This document shows, in pieces, positions 39,447 through 50,341 of a DNA stretch of 64,000 nt (positions within the stretch are counted from its first letter, which is position 1; each line of letters starts with the position of its first letter). A model generated the notes under the pieces. That model had not been told where the DNA came from, did no database searches, and worked only from the letters and a program-made list of their open reading frames with translations. A program made the position numbers and the translations under genes. The DNA is from Jiella flava. GTDB lineage: Bacteria > Pseudomonadota > Alphaproteobacteria > Rhizobiales > Rhizobiaceae. The stretch is from positions 186,001 through 250,000 of the forward strand of contig NZ_JAFMPP010000006.1 in assembly GCF_017349315.1 (NCBI RefSeq). Direction: 5' to 3'.

Positions 39447-40834
39447 CCGTGCGGTCCCTCGATACCGGGAAGAGCCGCCACCGCCGCTCGGAAGGCGTCG
39501 CCCCGGACTTCGAAATTACGAAACTGATCGAAGCTTGCGCAGGCCGGAGACAACAGAACCGCCGCGTCCTCGCCCGCTGCCTGCGCATCGGCCGCCGCAT
39601 GCGCGACGGCAACCGACAGTGTGCCAGAAATTTCGTAAGGAATTCGTTCACCAAGAGTCGCGGCAAAGGCGGGCGCGGCCTCGCCGATCAGATAGGCCTT
39701 GGCGATGCGCGGAAAGAACGGCTTGAGCGCGGCGATACCGCCCTCTTTCGGCAGGCCGCCAGCGATCCAGTAGATGCGATGAAATGCCGCAAGTGCCGGC
39801 GCGGCGGCGTCGGCATTGGTGGCCTTGGAATCGTTGACGAACAGTACCGGCCCGGCGCGCCCCACCTCTTCCATGCGGTGGGCGAGCCCCGGAAAGCTCG
39901 CCAGCGCCCGCCCAATGGTCGCGTCGTCGACCTCAAGATTGGTCAGGACTGCGACGGCCGCCGCCGCATTTTGTGCATTGTGGCGGCCGCGCAACGAGCC
40001 GATCTGAGTGAGGTCAAACGCCGCCTTGGACGCGCCCGGCATATCGCGCAGGAGGCTTTGCCCGTCGAACCCGATGCCGCCGCTCACCGGCCCGGTCTGA
40101 GAGATCCGGGTGACGTGATGACCGTCGGATTCGAGCCCGGCCGCGATGTGGCGGCACGGCTCGGTGTCGACCCCGATCACCGCCATCGACGCGCCGGCGA
40201 CCAGCCGTGCCTTGATCGCCGCGTAATTGCCCATCGAGCCGTGGCGATCGAGATGATCAGGCGAAAGGTTCAAAAGCACGCCGACAGTCGGATCGATCGT
40301 CGGGCTCAGGTCGATCTGATAGGAGGAGCATTCGACGACGTAATGCCGCTCCGGCTCGAGAGGATCGAGCGACAAGATGGCAACGCCGATATTGCCGCCA
40401 AGCTGGATGTCGCGCCCGGCGACCTTGAGACAGTGGGCGATCAGCGCCGTCGTCGTCGACTTGCCGTTGGTTCCGGTGATCGCCACGAAGGGAGCGGCCG
40501 GCGCGGCGGCGCGGCGTTCCTGGCAGAACAGCTCGATGTCGCCGATCACCGGCACGCCGTGGACGCGCGCCAGATCGACCGTCCAATGCGGCTTGGGATG
40601 GGTCAGCGGCACGCCCGGCGCGAGCACCAGCGCGGCAACAGCCGACCAATCGGCATTGCGCAGGTCGGCGATCGCAATGCCCTCGCCCATCGCCTTGTCG
40701 ACGCTCGCCGGATTGTCGTCGAAGGCGACGACCTTGGCGCCACCGGCCACCAAGGCGCGGGCGGTCGCCATTCCCGAGCCCCCGAGACCGAAGAGCGCGA
40801 CGTGTTTTCCGGCAAACGTCTCGACTGCGATCAT
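39443..40834 (-). CDS. murD: UDP-N-acetylmuramoyl-L-alanine--D-glutamate ligase
   Basis: A 463-residue Mur ligase that adds D-Glu, the product of MurI at the left edge of the window. The N-terminal Rossmann motif [14 protein letters not shown], the ATP loop [14 protein letters not shown] and [13 protein letters not shown] are visible, and the C-terminal domain has [16 protein letters not shown], diagnostic for MurD. It lies 10 bases after mraY and overlaps the ftsW start. Confidence 0.97.
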   Translation of the reverse strand: MIAVETFAGKHVALFGLGGSGMATARALVAGGAKVVAFDDNPASVDKAMGEGIAIADLRNADWSAVAALVLAPGVPLTHPKPHWTVDLARVHGVPVIGDIELFCQERRAAAPAAPFVAITGTNGKSTTTALIAHCLKVAGRDIQLGGNIGVAILSLDPLEPERHYVVECSSYQIDLSPTIDPTVGVLLNLSPDHLDRHGSMGNYAAIKARLVAGASMAVIGVDTEPCRHIAAGLESDGHHVTRISQTGPVSGGIGFDGQSLLRDMPGASKAAFDLTQIGSLRGRHNAQNAAAAVAVLTNLEVDDATIGRALASFPGLAHRMEEVGRAGPVLFVNDSKATNADAAAPALAAFHRIYWIAGGLPKEGGIAALKPFFPRIAKAYLIGEAAPAFAATLGERIPYEISGTLSVAVAHAAADAQAAGEDAAVLLSPACASFDQFRNFEVRGDAFRAAVAALPGIEGPHG

Positions 40835-40844
40835 CTGCCCTCAC

Positions 40845-41927
40845 TCAGCGCAGTTTCAGGGTGGAGAGGCCGACAAAGGCCAACATGAAGGCGATGATCC
40901 AGAACCGCACCACCACCTGGCTCTCGGTCCAGCCGAGCTTTTCGAAATGGTGATGGATCGGCGCCATCAGGAAGACCCGCTTGCCGGTCAGCTTGAACGA
41001 GACGACCTGAATGATCACCGACATCGCCTCGATGACAAACAGGCCGCCGATAATGGCCAAGACGATCTCGTGCTTCGTCGCCACCGCGACCGTGCCGGTC
41101 ATGCCGCCGAGCGCCAGCGAACCGGTGTCGCCCATGAAGATCGCCGCTGGCGGCGCGTTGAACCACAAAAAGCCGAGTCCGGCGCCGATCACCGCGCCGC
41201 AGAGCGGCGACAATTCGCCGGTGCCGGCGACATAGTGGATCTGCAGATAGTTCGAGAAGTTCACATTGCCGGAGATGTAGGCAATGAGGCCAAAAGCGGC
41301 GGCGGCAATCATGATCGGCACGATCGCCAGGCCATCGAGCCCGTCGGTCAGATTGACCGCATTGGCCGCGCCGACCACCACGAAGGCGCCGAACACCAGG
41401 TAGAACCAGCCGAGATCGAGCAGGACGCGCTTGATGAAGGGAAAGGCCAGCGACGTCGCGAAGCTTCCGGTGCCGGCATAGACGATCGCCCCCACCGCCA
41501 GGGCGGCGATGACGAATTCGATGGCAAGTCGTGCCTTACCGGAAAAGCCGAGATGGCTCTGCTTCGTCACTTTGAGATAGTCGTCGTAAAAGCCGATCGC
41601 GCCGAAGCCGACGGTGACGAGCAGCACTGTCCAGACATAGATGTTCTTCAGATCCGCCCAGAGCAACGTCGAGACGATCACCCCGGAGAGGATCATCAGG
41701 CCGCCCATCGTCGGCGTCCCGGCCTTTTTGAAGTGAGTCTGCGGCCCGTCGGCTCGAATCGGCTGACCGCGGCCCTGGCGCAGACGCAGCGCCGAAATGA
41801 TCGCCGGCCCGAACAGGAACACCACGATGAAGCCCGTGATCATCGCCGCGCCGGTGCGGAAGGTGATGTAGCGAAAGACGTTGAGGATCGGGAAGACGTC
41901 GGCGAACTCTCCGAGATAGGCGATCAT
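40845..41927 (-). CDS. mraY: Phospho-N-acetylmuramoyl-pentapeptide transferase
   Basis: A 360-residue inner-membrane enzyme with about ten membrane spans. It transfers phospho-MurNAc-pentapeptide to undecaprenyl phosphate to give lipid I. Catalytic and signature motifs are DDYLKV with the Asp pair, [13 protein letters not shown] and [10 protein letters not shown], and the C-terminal region has [11 protein letters not shown]. It overlaps the murF stop by 4 bases (ATGA). Confidence 0.97.
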   Translation of the reverse strand: MIAYLGEFADVFPILNVFRYITFRTGAAMITGFIVVFLFGPAIISALRLRQGRGQPIRADGPQTHFKKAGTPTMGGLMILSGVIVSTLLWADLKNIYVWTVLLVTVGFGAIGFYDDYLKVTKQSHLGFSGKARLAIEFVIAALAVGAIVYAGTGSFATSLAFPFIKRVLLDLGWFYLVFGAFVVVGAANAVNLTDGLDGLAIVPIMIAAAAFGLIAYISGNVNFSNYLQIHYVAGTGELSPLCGAVIGAGLGFLWFNAPPAAIFMGDTGSLALGGMTGTVAVATKHEIVLAIIGGLFVIEAMSVIIQVVSFKLTGKRVFLMAPIHHHFEKLGWTESQVVVRFWIIAFMLAFVGLSTLKLR

Positions 41928-43411
41928 TCAGCCTCTCCACCGGCATCGACCTGGCCAGCGGCCACCATCTCGGCAGGCTTCACAGGTTCGGTGTCCTTGT
42001 CCTCGTAGCGTGACAGCAACGTTTCAACCAACGGGGAAAATCCTATACTCTTGGAGGCCTTGAAGAGGATGATGTCGCCGCTGCGCATCGTCTTGGACAA
42101 TGCGGCGAGCAGTTCCTCGTTGTTTTCGTGCCATTGGCAGGTCAGAGCGCCGGCAAGAACGTCGTCGAGCGCCTTCATCTCATCGCCGGCGAGAAACACG
42201 ACATCGACGCCGGCCGCAAGGATCGGCGTCTTGAGGTTGGCATGGAGCGTCGGCGACGTCGTGCCGAGTTCCAGCATGTCGCCGAGGACCGCGATCCGGC
42301 GCCCGCCCTGCCCGGGCTCGCCGCGCGCCAGCACATCCAGCGCCGCCCGCATCGAGGCGGGATTGGCGTTGTAGCTGTCGTCAATCAAGGTGGCGGTGCC
42401 ACCCGTGGCGAGCTTTAGGCGATGACGGGCGCCCCGCCCCTTGACCGCCCGCCAGCTGGACAGCGCCGTGGCGACCCGCTCGACATCAGCCCCGATCCGC
42501 TGCGCCGCGCCGAGCACGGCAAGAACGTTCTGCGCCATATGGCGGCCGGGCGTTGCCAGGGAAAAGTGCAAACGCTCGCCCTCAATCTTGGCGTCGATCG
42601 ACACGCCCTCGCGCGTTGCTTCGAACGCCATGAGGCGAAAGTCGGCGCGGCCGGCTTCGCCAAAGGTCTCGATCTTCGAGACGCCGGCCTTGCGGGCGTA
42701 ATCGGCCAAGAGATCGGACTTCGGATCGTCGGCATTGAGGATCGCCGTGCCGCCGGGCACGACGCCTTCGAAAATCTCCGCCTTGGCGGCGGCAATCTCG
42801 TCGATGTCGCGGAAATGGCCGAGATGAGCCGGCGCGATCAGCGTGACAATAGCGACATGCGGCCGAACGAGCTTGACCAGCGGCCGAATCTCGTCCGGAT
42901 GATTCATGCCGATCTCGAAAATGCCGAAATCGGCATCGGCCGGCAGTCGCGCCAGGGACAAGGGCACGCCCCAGTGATTGTTGAACGAGGCGGCACTGGC
43001 GTGGACGCTGCCGACGGCGCTGAGGCCATGGCGCAGCGCCTCCTTGGTGGTGGTCTTGCCGACACTGCCGGTCACCGCGACGATCTTCGCCTTGGCCCGC
43101 GCCCGCGAGGCTTCGGCCAGCCGCGTCAGCGCCTTCATCACATCGTCGACGACCAGCATCGGCACCTGCACCCGGCCGAGCGCCGGCAGCTTGTGCTCGG
43201 CGACGACATGCAAGGCGGCACCGGCGCGCTGGGCGGCGGTCAAGAACTCATGCCCGTCGAACCGCTCGCCCTTGATGGCAAAGAAGGCATCGCCCGCCTC
43301 AAGCGTGCGGGTGTCGATGGAGATGCCGCTCACCCCGCGCGGCAGCGGGCCCATCGGCCGCGCTTGCATCACATCCGAAAGGACGCTGGTCTCCCAAAGC
43401 ATGTCACTCAT
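41924..43411 (-). CDS. murF: UDP-MurNAc-tripeptide--D-Ala-D-Ala ligase
   Basis: A 495-residue Mur ligase that adds D-Ala-D-Ala to the UDP-MurNAc tripeptide. The ATP loop is [14 protein letters not shown]. MurF-type landmarks are [13 protein letters not shown], the stretch [12 protein letters not shown], and [14 protein letters not shown]. The C-terminus (about the last 30 residues) is an acidic extension. It overlaps both neighbours by 4 bases: ATGA with the murE stop upstream and with the mraY start downstream. Confidence 0.97.
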   Translation of the reverse strand: MSDMLWETSVLSDVMQARPMGPLPRGVSGISIDTRTLEAGDAFFAIKGERFDGHEFLTAAQRAGAALHVVAEHKLPALGRVQVPMLVVDDVMKALTRLAEASRARAKAKIVAVTGSVGKTTTKEALRHGLSAVGSVHASAASFNNHWGVPLSLARLPADADFGIFEIGMNHPDEIRPLVKLVRPHVAIVTLIAPAHLGHFRDIDEIAAAKAEIFEGVVPGGTAILNADDPKSDLLADYARKAGVSKIETFGEAGRADFRLMAFEATREGVSIDAKIEGERLHFSLATPGRHMAQNVLAVLGAAQRIGADVERVATALSSWRAVKGRGARHRLKLATGGTATLIDDSYNANPASMRAALDVLARGEPGQGGRRIAVLGDMLELGTTSPTLHANLKTPILAAGVDVVFLAGDEMKALDDVLAGALTCQWHENNEELLAALSKTMRSGDIILFKASKSIGFSPLVETLLSRYEDKDTEPVKPAEMVAAGQVDAGGEAE

Positions 43412-44862
43412 TTCTGAAGCTCCGCGATCGCCGACCGCACTTCTTCGTGGTCACTAAAAGGATGCACGATGTCGCCGATCTTCTGGCCGGTTTCGTGTCC
43501 CTTTCCGGCGATGACGACAGTATCCCCCGAAATCGCCGTGCGGATGGCTTGGCGGATCGCCTCGCGGCGATCTGCGATCTCTCTGGCGCCCGGCGCCGCG
43601 GCCATGATGGCGGCGCGAATCGACGCCGCATCCTCCGAACGCGGATTGTCGTCGGTGACGAAGACGGCATCGGCAAGGCGGCTGGCGATTTCGCCCATCA
43701 TCGGCCGCTTGGCCCGATCGCGATCACCGCCGCAGCCGACCACAACGAGGATCTTGCCGGTGGTGAACGGGCGCACCGACGACAGGACGTTTTCCAGCGC
43801 TTCCGGCTTGTGGGCGTAGTCGACGAACACCGGCACACCCGCCGGCGTCGTGCCCGTCAATTCCAGGCGACCGGCGGCGCCTTCGAGGCTTTCGAGCGCC
43901 GCCAACGCGTCAACGACCGGAACGCCGGTGGCGATTGCCAAGCCGGCTGAGACCAGTGCGTTCGACATTTGAAAACTGCCGGCAAGCGGCAGCGCGATCC
44001 GATAGATCCGCCCCTCTGCCGCGATCTCGGCGATCTGGCGGCTGCGCTCGTGTTCGAGCCGCTTCAAGGTGAGGAATGTGCCCTTGCGCCCGGTGGTCAT
44101 CACCCGTGCCGACATCTTGGTCGCCACGTCGATCGCCCGCCCCGACCAGACATCGTCGGCATTGATCACCGCTGCCCCGCCCTTCGGCAAGAGGGTGGTG
44201 AAGAGGCGCATCTTGGCCTGGAAATAGCTCTCGGGATCCGGGTGATAGTCGAAATGATCATGGCCGAGATTGGTAAAGGCGGCGGCTTCGATCCGCACGC
44301 CTTCGAGCCGCCGCTGGTCGAGACCGTGGCTGGAGGCCTCCATCGCCGCATGGGTAACACCGTCCTCGGCGAGCTGCGCCATCAGCTGCGCGAGAGCCAC
44401 GGGGTCCGGCGTCGTCAACGTGCCTTCGACGATGCGCTTGCGCGAGACGACGCCGATGGTGCCGATCGAAGCGGCGACTTGACCGGTCTTCTCCCAGATC
44501 TGGCGGGTGAACGTCGCGATCGAGGTCTTGCCGGCCGTGCCGGTGACGGCAACGATGTGCTCCGGCTGCCGACCGAAGAAGCGCGCAGCCATCACCGCCA
44601 GGGCGTGACGGGCGTCGTCGCAGCGAACGACCGGTAGCGACGTTGCGATCGACACGCCGTTTCGGCACAACACCGCGACGGCACCATTCGCCTCGGCCTG
44701 GCTGGCAAAGGCCGCGCCATCGACCTTGACGCCCGGCAGCGCGGCAAACAGCGCCCCGGGCACCACCGCCCGCGAGTCGGCGGTCAGAACCGTAATGTCG
44801 GGATCGGCGCTGCGATCGATAACGCCGAGCCCCTGTGCGAGATGGGAAAGCTGCATGGCCAT
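43408..44862 (-). CDS. murE: UDP-MurNAc-L-Ala-D-Glu--meso-diaminopimelate ligase
   Basis: A 484-residue Mur ligase that adds the third stem residue. The ATP loop is [13 protein letters not shown]. The DNPR motif (DDNPRSED), which selects meso-diaminopimelate over lysine, is present near the C-terminus, so DAP-type peptidoglycan is expected. [12 protein letters not shown] and [10 protein letters not shown] are also typical. It is coupled to murF by a 4-base overlap and separated from ftsI by 58 bases. Confidence 0.97.
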   Translation of the reverse strand: MAMQLSHLAQGLGVIDRSADPDITVLTADSRAVVPGALFAALPGVKVDGAAFASQAEANGAVAVLCRNGVSIATSLPVVRCDDARHALAVMAARFFGRQPEHIVAVTGTAGKTSIATFTRQIWEKTGQVAASIGTIGVVSRKRIVEGTLTTPDPVALAQLMAQLAEDGVTHAAMEASSHGLDQRRLEGVRIEAAAFTNLGHDHFDYHPDPESYFQAKMRLFTTLLPKGGAAVINADDVWSGRAIDVATKMSARVMTTGRKGTFLTLKRLEHERSRQIAEIAAEGRIYRIALPLAGSFQMSNALVSAGLAIATGVPVVDALAALESLEGAAGRLELTGTTPAGVPVFVDYAHKPEALENVLSSVRPFTTGKILVVVGCGGDRDRAKRPMMGEIASRLADAVFVTDDNPRSEDAASIRAAIMAAAPGAREIADRREAIRQAIRTAISGDTVVIAGKGHETGQKIGDIVHPFSDHEEVRSAIAELQK

Positions 44863-44920
44863 CGTCCTTGCCCCGTCGACGTCCGGAAAAGCACAAGCCG
44901 GACGTGTGGTCTTCTATAGC

Positions 44921-46672
44921 CTAATAGGAGACGAGCAAGGACTTTCCGTCGTCCGAAAATTGCGGATGGACACCCAGGAAGGTCGCGGACCGGCGGATGA
45001 TATTGCCCGCCATCACGGCCGCATTCATGCCCGCCGTGGCGTAATATTTGCCCGGCTCCGGCTGTGGTTCGTCAATGATCGTCAAAACGATGTAGCGGGG
45101 ATGATCCATCGGAAAGGCGGCGACGAAGGCATTGAATTTCTTGGTGTTGGAATAACGGCCATTGACGACCTTGTTGGCCGTGCCGGTCTTGCCGCCGACG
45201 AGATAGCCGGGCACGGCAGCATTTTTGCCGGAACCGCGCGGATCGGTTGCGTTCAGCCGGAAAATGTAGCGCATCAAATCGCTGGTCTTTTGGGAGATGA
45301 CCTGCGTGGCGATGGCGTCGGCCTCAGCTTGCGTCCGCGGCAGAAAGGTCGGCTCGATCAGCTTGCCGCCATTGATGACAGCGGCGGCGGCGACGGCGGT
45401 GTTGAGCGGCGTCGTCGAGACGCCGTGGCCAAAAGCGATGGTGATGTTGTTGATCTCTTTCCACTCTTTCGGCTGGGTGGGCATTGCCACTTCGGGCAAC
45501 TCGGTCTTCAGCCGCGAGAGAAGACCAAGTTTGGTCAGAAAGGCCCGATGCTCGTCGAGCCCGATCTTCTCAGCTTCGCGCGCCGAACCGATATTCGAGG
45601 AATAGATGAAGATTTCCGGCACCGACAGGAAGCGGTGCTCGTTGTGGAAGTCGTGAATGGTGAAGCCGCCGATGCGCAGCGGCGCCGTCGCGTCGAAGGT
45701 GTCGGTGATCTTGATCTTCCCCGAATCCAGCGCCATCGCCGTGGTGAAGATCTTGAAGGTCGATCCCATCTCGTAAAGGCCCGCCGACATCCGGTTGAGC
45801 CGGTTCTTGTCGAGCGCTTCGGCGGGGATGTTGGGATCATAGTCCGGCACTGACGTCATCGCGACGATTTCGCCGGAATTCACATTGAGGACGATTCCGC
45901 CAGCCGCCTTCGCCCGGTAGCGCTTCAGGCCCTGGGAGACCTCGTCGCGCACGACGTGCTGGACCCTGAGATCCATCGCCAGCCGGACCGGCTTCAGATC
46001 GGCTTCCGTCGCCAGGCCAGAGTTCTGCAGCGCCCGATAGCCCTGATCGTCGATCCACTTCTCCATTCCGGCCGTGCCCTGATTGTCGATATTGGTGTGA
46101 CCGACGATGTAGGCGGCGGTGCTGCGACCGGGGTAAAAGCGACTCTTCTCGGTGCGGAATCCGATCCCGGGAATGCCGAGGTCGAGGATCTGCTGTTTCT
46201 GACCGGGCGTCAGTTCGCGCTTCAGCCAGACAAAGCCGCCATGGCCCGACAGGCGCTTATAGAGCCATTTCGGATCGAGATCCGGCAGCACCGAGAGCAG
46301 CAATTCGCTGGCCTCGTCCGGGTCGACGATGCGCCGCGGTTCGGCAAAGAGCGAGAAAGTGGTGATGTCGGTGGCCAGCACCATGCCGTTGCGATCGAGG
46401 ATCTGTGGACGCGCGGCCACAAGATGCTCGTCGCCGCGAAAATAGGTCTCGGTCATCGTCGGCAGCGCGCCCCACTCGACCAGACGCCCCGCAATCAGAC
46501 CATAAACCGCGATAAATATGCCGATGGCGACGGCGAAACGAACATTGCCCTTCGGCTCGTCGCCACACCGCTTGCGCCGACGGCCAAACCGCGCATAGCG
46601 CGAGGTCTCCGACGCATGCGGATCGGTGGAACGCCCGAAAACACGACGCAGAATGGATCGAAAATCGGTCAT
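44921..46672 (-). CDS. ftsI: Septal transpeptidase FtsI (PBP3)
   Basis: A 583-residue class B penicillin-binding protein. A basic cytoplasmic N-terminus precedes one membrane helix at about 45-65. The transpeptidase domain has the active-site STFK in MGSTFKIFTTAM, SSN in YSSNIGS, and KTGT in VGGKTGTANK. It cross-links septal peptidoglycan together with FtsW. The ATG overlaps the ftsL stop by 4 bases. Confidence 0.96.
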   Translation of the reverse strand: MTDFRSILRRVFGRSTDPHASETSRYARFGRRRKRCGDEPKGNVRFAVAIGIFIAVYGLIAGRLVEWGALPTMTETYFRGDEHLVAARPQILDRNGMVLATDITTFSLFAEPRRIVDPDEASELLLSVLPDLDPKWLYKRLSGHGGFVWLKRELTPGQKQQILDLGIPGIGFRTEKSRFYPGRSTAAYIVGHTNIDNQGTAGMEKWIDDQGYRALQNSGLATEADLKPVRLAMDLRVQHVVRDEVSQGLKRYRAKAAGGIVLNVNSGEIVAMTSVPDYDPNIPAEALDKNRLNRMSAGLYEMGSTFKIFTTAMALDSGKIKITDTFDATAPLRIGGFTIHDFHNEHRFLSVPEIFIYSSNIGSAREAEKIGLDEHRAFLTKLGLLSRLKTELPEVAMPTQPKEWKEINNITIAFGHGVSTTPLNTAVAAAAVINGGKLIEPTFLPRTQAEADAIATQVISQKTSDLMRYIFRLNATDPRGSGKNAAVPGYLVGGKTGTANKVVNGRYSNTKKFNAFVAAFPMDHPRYIVLTIIDEPQPEPGKYYATAGMNAAVMAGNIIRRSATFLGVHPQFSDDGKSLLVSY

Positions 46673-47034
46673 TGCGCATTGGGCCCCGCATTATAGGCAT
46701 AGCGACCCATATTCGGCGCGGTCGGGATGGGCACATTGAGCGGCGCGGGCGGCGGCGCGGGCAACTCGTCGGCCGTGACGATCTGTTCCGGGCTGATCGG
46801 CTTCAGCTGCAGCTGGGCATCATAGATATTTGCCAAGCGCTGCAACCGCGCCGGCTGATCGAGCACCGTCCAATCCGCCTGCAGCAAGGAGATTGTCTCC
46901 TTTTCCAAGGAGATCTTGCGGTCGACCTTGGCAACCTGCTCCTCGATCGTCTCGGCCTCGTGCTTGATCCGGTAGGTGTAGGCCGCAGCCCCGAGCATGA
47001 CCGCGATCAGGATGATGTCCAACGTCTTCAGCAC
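46669..47034 (-). CDS. ftsL: Cell division protein FtsL
   Basis: A 121-residue bitopic protein. A short N-terminus is followed by a membrane helix (ILIAVMLGAAAYTY, about residues 8-21), a coiled coil at about 28-60, and a Pro-rich periplasmic tail. FtsL joins FtsB and FtsQ to activate FtsWI. I chose the GTG at 47034 because GGAG lies 9 bases upstream, just after the rsmH stop; the open frame continues upstream only through rsmH. Its sequence is weakly conserved, as usual; the call rests on topology and on its place between rsmH and ftsI. Confidence 0.88.
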   Translation of the reverse strand: MLKTLDIILIAVMLGAAAYTYRIKHEAETIEEQVAKVDRKISLEKETISLLQADWTVLDQPARLQRLANIYDAQLQLKPISPEQIVTADELPAPPPAPLNVPIPTAPNMGRYAYNAGPNAQ

Positions 47035-47038
47035 GGGG

Positions 47039-48073
47039 TCAAGCTCCAGTCCGGGGCAAATCAGCGAGATTGGGAAGATTGGCGAAAGCGAGCCCGTCGG
47101 CTTCCTGGCGCGGGGCGGCATCGGTGCGGATGCCGGCGCGCAGCTTGGCCGAGCGCGAGCGCGGATTGCGGACCGCTTCCTCGTCGCTCGCCGCAACGGC
47201 CTTGTTGCTCGCCGTAAACGTCTGGGGCGGCACGACGGCATTGGGCAGATGCCGCGAGCCGGCGGGCGGCGACGAGCGATCGCGCAAAAATCGTTTGACG
47301 ATGCGATCCTCGAGCGAGTGGAAGGTCACGACAACCAGCCGGCCGCCCGGCTTCAACACCCGTTCGGCGGCGATCAAAGCGCGCGCCAGCTCACCGAGTT
47401 CGTCATTAACGAAGATACGCAAGCCCTGGAAGCTGCGCGTCGCCGGATCGATCTTGTCCTTCGGCGAGCGCCCGACGACGTTGCCGATCAACCGGGCCAG
47501 ATCGAGCGTGCGCTCAAACGGCTGCTCGTCCCGGCGTGCGGCGATCGCCCGGGAGATCCGTCCCGCCTGGCGCTCTTCCCCGAGCAATCCGAGCACACGA
47601 GTGAGATCGGCCGGCTTCAGCAGGTTGACGACGTCAGCAGCCGTCGGCCCGCTCGCGCCCATGCGCATATCGAGAGGGCCATCCTTCTGGAACGAAAAAC
47701 CACGTTCGGCCTGATCGATCTGCATGGACGAGACGCCGATATCCAGAACGATACCATCGACGCCGGCCGAATAGCGCTGACGCACGATCCTCTCCAAGTC
47801 GGAAAATTGCCCTTCGACCAGCGCCAGCCGGCCCGAAGAGGCCTCGACCAGCCCCTGCCCGGCCGCAACCGCCGTCGGATCGCGATCGATCGCTAGAACA
47901 TCGGCGCCGGCATTCAGGATCGCCGCGCTGTAGCCGCCGGCCCCGAAGGTGCCATCGACAATGATGTCGCCCGTGGCCGGCGCCAAAGCGCCGACCACGT
48001 CTGACAGAAGCACCGGAACATGACGGACGGGTCCGCCAACACCGGGATCCTCGATCCCTTTGTCGCCCGCCAT
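47039..48073 (-). CDS. rsmH: 16S rRNA (cytosine1402-N4)-methyltransferase
   Basis: A 344-residue SAM methyltransferase (formerly MraW) acting at the ribosomal P site. Landmarks are [11 protein letters not shown], the SAM motif [32 protein letters not shown], and [16 protein letters not shown] chose the ATG at 48073, which overlaps the mraZ stop by one base (TAATG). The open frame continues far upstream only because it reads through mraZ in another frame. Confidence 0.97.
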   Translation of the reverse strand: MAGDKGIEDPGVGGPVRHVPVLLSDVVGALAPATGDIIVDGTFGAGGYSAAILNAGADVLAIDRDPTAVAAGQGLVEASSGRLALVEGQFSDLERIVRQRYSAGVDGIVLDIGVSSMQIDQAERGFSFQKDGPLDMRMGASGPTAADVVNLLKPADLTRVLGLLGEERQAGRISRAIAARRDEQPFERTLDLARLIGNVVGRSPKDKIDPATRSFQGLRIFVNDELGELARALIAAERVLKPGGRLVVVTFHSLEDRIVKRFLRDRSSPPAGSRHLPNAVVPPQTFTASNKAVAASDEEAVRNPRSRSAKLRAGIRTDAAPRQEADGLAFANLPNLADLPRTGA

Positions 48074-48543
48074 TATTCCGGTGTTTCGACGGAAGCCAAA
48101 GCCCCACGACCGCGCGTCAGTCTCTGCCTGAGCTTCTCGCGCAACGCGCCGCGGAACGCCTCGAACGCGTCCGGCTCCCAAAGCTGAAAGGAATGCTTCA
48201 CACCCACGAAGGCGACGCGATCCGTGATGCCCGTATGCGATCGAATGAAATCGGTCATCAAGATGCGCCCTTCCGTATCGAACTTCAGATAAGCCCCGTC
48301 GCCATAAGCGTAGATGGCCATCTCCTGATAGAGGTCGCTGAACGGATCCATCGCCTCCATCTGCACCTCGTAATGCGCCATCAACTCCGGCCCACCGACG
48401 TCGATGGCCGGCTGCGAGAGCGACCGCATCGCAAACAATTCGACGATCCCGCGACTGGCGATGACCTGACGAAACGGCGAGGGAACGGAGACCCGCCCCT
48501 TGGCGTCGATATTGTGGACATAGCTTGAAAGAAAGCGGTCCAT
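48073..48543 (-). CDS. mraZ: Transcriptional regulator MraZ
   Basis: A 156-residue protein with two AbrB-like DNA-binding repeats, the first gene of the dcw cluster and, in known cases, its autoregulator. [25 protein letters not shown] is the typical start (shown in parts: [16 protein letters not shown]), and a second repeat has DTEGRILM. Four TGGG repeats lie about 200 bases upstream. It is coupled to rsmH by the TAATG overlap. Confidence 0.95.
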   Translation of the reverse strand: MDRFLSSYVHNIDAKGRVSVPSPFRQVIASRGIVELFAMRSLSQPAIDVGGPELMAHYEVQMEAMDPFSDLYQEMAIYAYGDGAYLKFDTEGRILMTDFIRSHTGITDRVAFVGVKHSFQLWEPDAFEAFRGALREKLRQRLTRGRGALASVETPE

Positions 48544-48743
48544 CGACGCTGACTCTACCCACTTCGCTTCGCGCCGTCGGACTCACCACGACAGACGCAC
48601 CGCGCGCGGACGAGCAACCAAAGGCACGACAAACCACCCCGTCCGAAACCCCAAAGAGGGTCACGGACGAAACTTCCGGCCGACGGAAGCACGCCACGCA
48701 CTGCTTGATTTCGGGCCGAATTTGACCCTTCCGATGTGATATT

Positions 48744-48777
48744 TGGGATATCATGGGCATCTATGGGCGTCAATGGG
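48744..48777 (-). promoter_or_regulatory. Four tandem MraZ-box-like repeats overlapping a candidate dcw promoter
   Basis: TGGG occurs at 48744, 48754, 48764 and 48774, exactly 10 bases apart, on the strand opposite the mraZ coding strand. MraZ is known to bind short tandem TGGG-containing repeats at its own promoter. On the coding strand, TTGACG (48773-48768) and TATCCC (48750-48745), spaced 17 bases, form a possible sigma-70 promoter inside the repeats. This would place binding over the promoter and give a leader of about 195 bases. Confidence 0.72.
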
Positions 48778-49010
48778 AAGCGGCGTGACCATCCCCCCAG
48801 CCAAGCACATATGCAGACTACCCAAGATCGCGTTAACGTCTCACTAACGCTAAGAAATTCCTCCCTCGCCAAGAAAGCACGCCGACGACCGCCCGGCTCG
48901 CCCGCGCCGGCTGAAACGCCCGCCCATCAAGCCTCACACAAGCTTCAGGCGGATGCATCGAATGTTTTTTACAAAATCGGCACAAAAGCCGCTGCCTGGC
49001 CAAGGATCCA

Positions 49011-49040
49011 TCTCAGGCCGAAAACGCCGGAACCCTGAGA
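49011..49040 (-). terminator. Weak hairpin just after RNase P RNA
   Basis: TCTCAGG and CCTGAGA form a 7-bp stem with a 16-base loop, starting about 15 bases past the mapped 3' end of the RNA on the minus strand. No T-run follows directly, so it may be a processing boundary and not a terminator. Confidence 0.4.
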
Positions 49041-49055
49041 GGTTGCAAGCGCGAA

Positions 49056-49501
49056 GTGGTGTCAGCCGGCCTGTAAGCCGGGTTCTGTGAGCGGCAGAGC
49101 CGCCCGGCGACCATTCCTCTGGGACGACCCTTGCGAGCCGCCTCTAGCAACCTACCCGAACGACCGGCCCGGAGAGAGGCTGACAGTGGGAGACGATCCC
49201 ATGTCACGTCGTTCCTATTCGGTCTTGCTCCCGGTGGGGTTTACCATGCCGCCGCTGTTGCCAGCGCCGCGGTGGGCTCTTACCCCACCCTTTCACCCTT
49301 ACCCCGCCGACACTTCGGCTCGGTCCCGTCTTGGCGAGGCCGATCCAGCCGAACTGCAGGCGGGGCGGTCTGCTCTCTGTGGCACTTTCCCTAGGGTCAC
49401 CCCCGCCGGACGTTATCCGGCACCGTCTCTCCGTGGAGCCCGGACTTTCCTCCCCCGCCGCCTTTCGGCATCTGACGGGAGCGGTCGCCCGGCCGGCTGA
49501 C
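49056..49501 (-). ncRNA. rnpB: RNase P RNA (bacterial type A)
   Basis: The catalytic RNA that matures tRNA 5' ends. On the minus strand the 5' part has the near-universal P4/J region GAGGAAAGTCCGGGCTCC (49441-49459 region), then CAGAGAGCAGACCGCC, and the 3' part has the conserved AACCCGGCTTACAGGCCGGCTGAC in two halves near 49061-49085. The complementary GTCAGCCGG and CCGGCTGAC sequences at the two ends form helix P1. Length is about 445 bases, slightly longer than in E. coli. The 5' end follows the amidase stop by a few bases, and the exact ends are estimated to within about five bases. Confidence 0.93.
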
Positions 49502-49507
49502 CGTGCC

Positions 49508-50341
49508 TCAGTCGGCCACCGCGCCGGCAATGTCAATCGCCCGATCGCCGTCCCCACAGGCCAGTCGTTTGAGAGCCCGCGGGCAATAGCGCTCGGCCGG
49601 CAGCGCGGCGATCAGGCGCGACAGCGTCCGCTGCGTCGACACATCCGCAACGCCGTCGACCAAAGCAGGGCGGAAATGCCGTTGGAAGGCGGCCGTGGCG
49701 ACGGCCGTCGCGTCGTCGAACCGACCTGAGGGAGCGACCTCGTAACCATAAGCCGCAAGACGCCGCTGAAAGTCGCGCACGGCAAGCCCCTCGTCGCCCT
49801 GACGAAGAAGGGCCCCGTCACAAAAGGATGCCGGCGTAACAAAATGACCGAGGCCCGCGGCGAACAGCCGGCTCCACGGAAATTTCTCGCCAGGGTCCTG
49901 CTTGCGGGCCGGCGCGATATCGGAATGGCCGAGCACACGCTCCGGAACGATCCGGTGGCGCTCGACGATCTCGCCCGACAGCCGGATGACGGCGTCGACT
50001 TGCGCGTCGGGAAAGTCCGGCGATCCGGCAGCATGGCCCGGATTGACGATCTCGATCCCGACCGACAGAGAGTTGACGTCGGACACGCCCTGCCAACTGC
50101 CGGCACCGGCATGCCACGCCCGATCGGCCTCACGTACCATCTGGACGATCCGCCCGTCTTCGTGGACGACATAGTGGCACGACACCTCGCTCGCCGGATC
50201 CTCGAGCCAGCGCACCGCCGCCTCGCCGGACCCCATGCCGGTGTAGTGGAGGATCAGCATCTGCGGACCGATCGGCACGCGTCGGAGGTTGATATTCGGC
50301 GAGGGCCTGACCTCGTCGACCAGCGCACTATCGGGGATCAA
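49508..50341 (-). CDS. N-acetylmuramoyl-L-alanine amidase (AmiD/AmpD-like) with PG-binding domain
   Basis: A 277-residue amidase_2 protein that cuts between MurNAc and the stem peptide. The zinc and catalytic residues are seen in LHYTGM (His), WHAGAG (His), GIEIVNPG (Glu) and GHSDIAPARKQDPG (His and Asp). A PG_binding_1 domain follows at about 180-250 (LAVRDFQRRLAAYGYEV). No signal peptide is visible, so location is unclear: AmpD acts in the cytoplasm, AmiD at the outer membrane, and the binding domain is AmiD-like. Its ATG overlaps the djlA stop by 4 bases. rnpB follows within 10 bases. Confidence 0.9.
   Translation of the reverse strand: MIPDSALVDEVRPSPNINLRRVPIGPQMLILHYTGMGSGEAAVRWLEDPASEVSCHYVVHEDGRIVQMVREADRAWHAGAGSWQGVSDVNSLSVGIEIVNPGHAAGSPDFPDAQVDAVIRLSGEIVERHRIVPERVLGHSDIAPARKQDPGEKFPWSRLFAAGLGHFVTPASFCDGALLRQGDEGLAVRDFQRRLAAYGYEVAPSGRFDDATAVATAAFQRHFRPALVDGVADVSTQRTLSRLIAALPAERYCPRALKRLACGDGDRAIDIAGAVAD

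Larger units (their letters stand above)
48544..49055. other. Intergenic region between rnpB and mraZ
   Basis: About 510 bases. It contains the mraZ control region (TGGG repeats at 48744-48777), a weak hairpin at 49011-49040 directly 3' of the RNase P RNA, and a weaker GGC/GCC hairpin followed by ATTTTGT near 48978-48998 (minus strand). No credible gene was seen; the open frame at 48736-49038 runs antisense and lacks a ribosome-binding site. Confidence 0.55.

Noticed and set aside
48736-49038. Open frame of 100 codons between mraZ and rnpB
   Set aside because: Covers the MraZ-box promoter region on the wrong strand, has no Shine-Dalgarno, and resembles no protein.
49508-50341. Cytoplasmic AmpD as a firm name for the amidase
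   Set aside because: The PG-binding domain favours AmiD and the absence of a signal peptide favours AmpD, so only the general family name is given.
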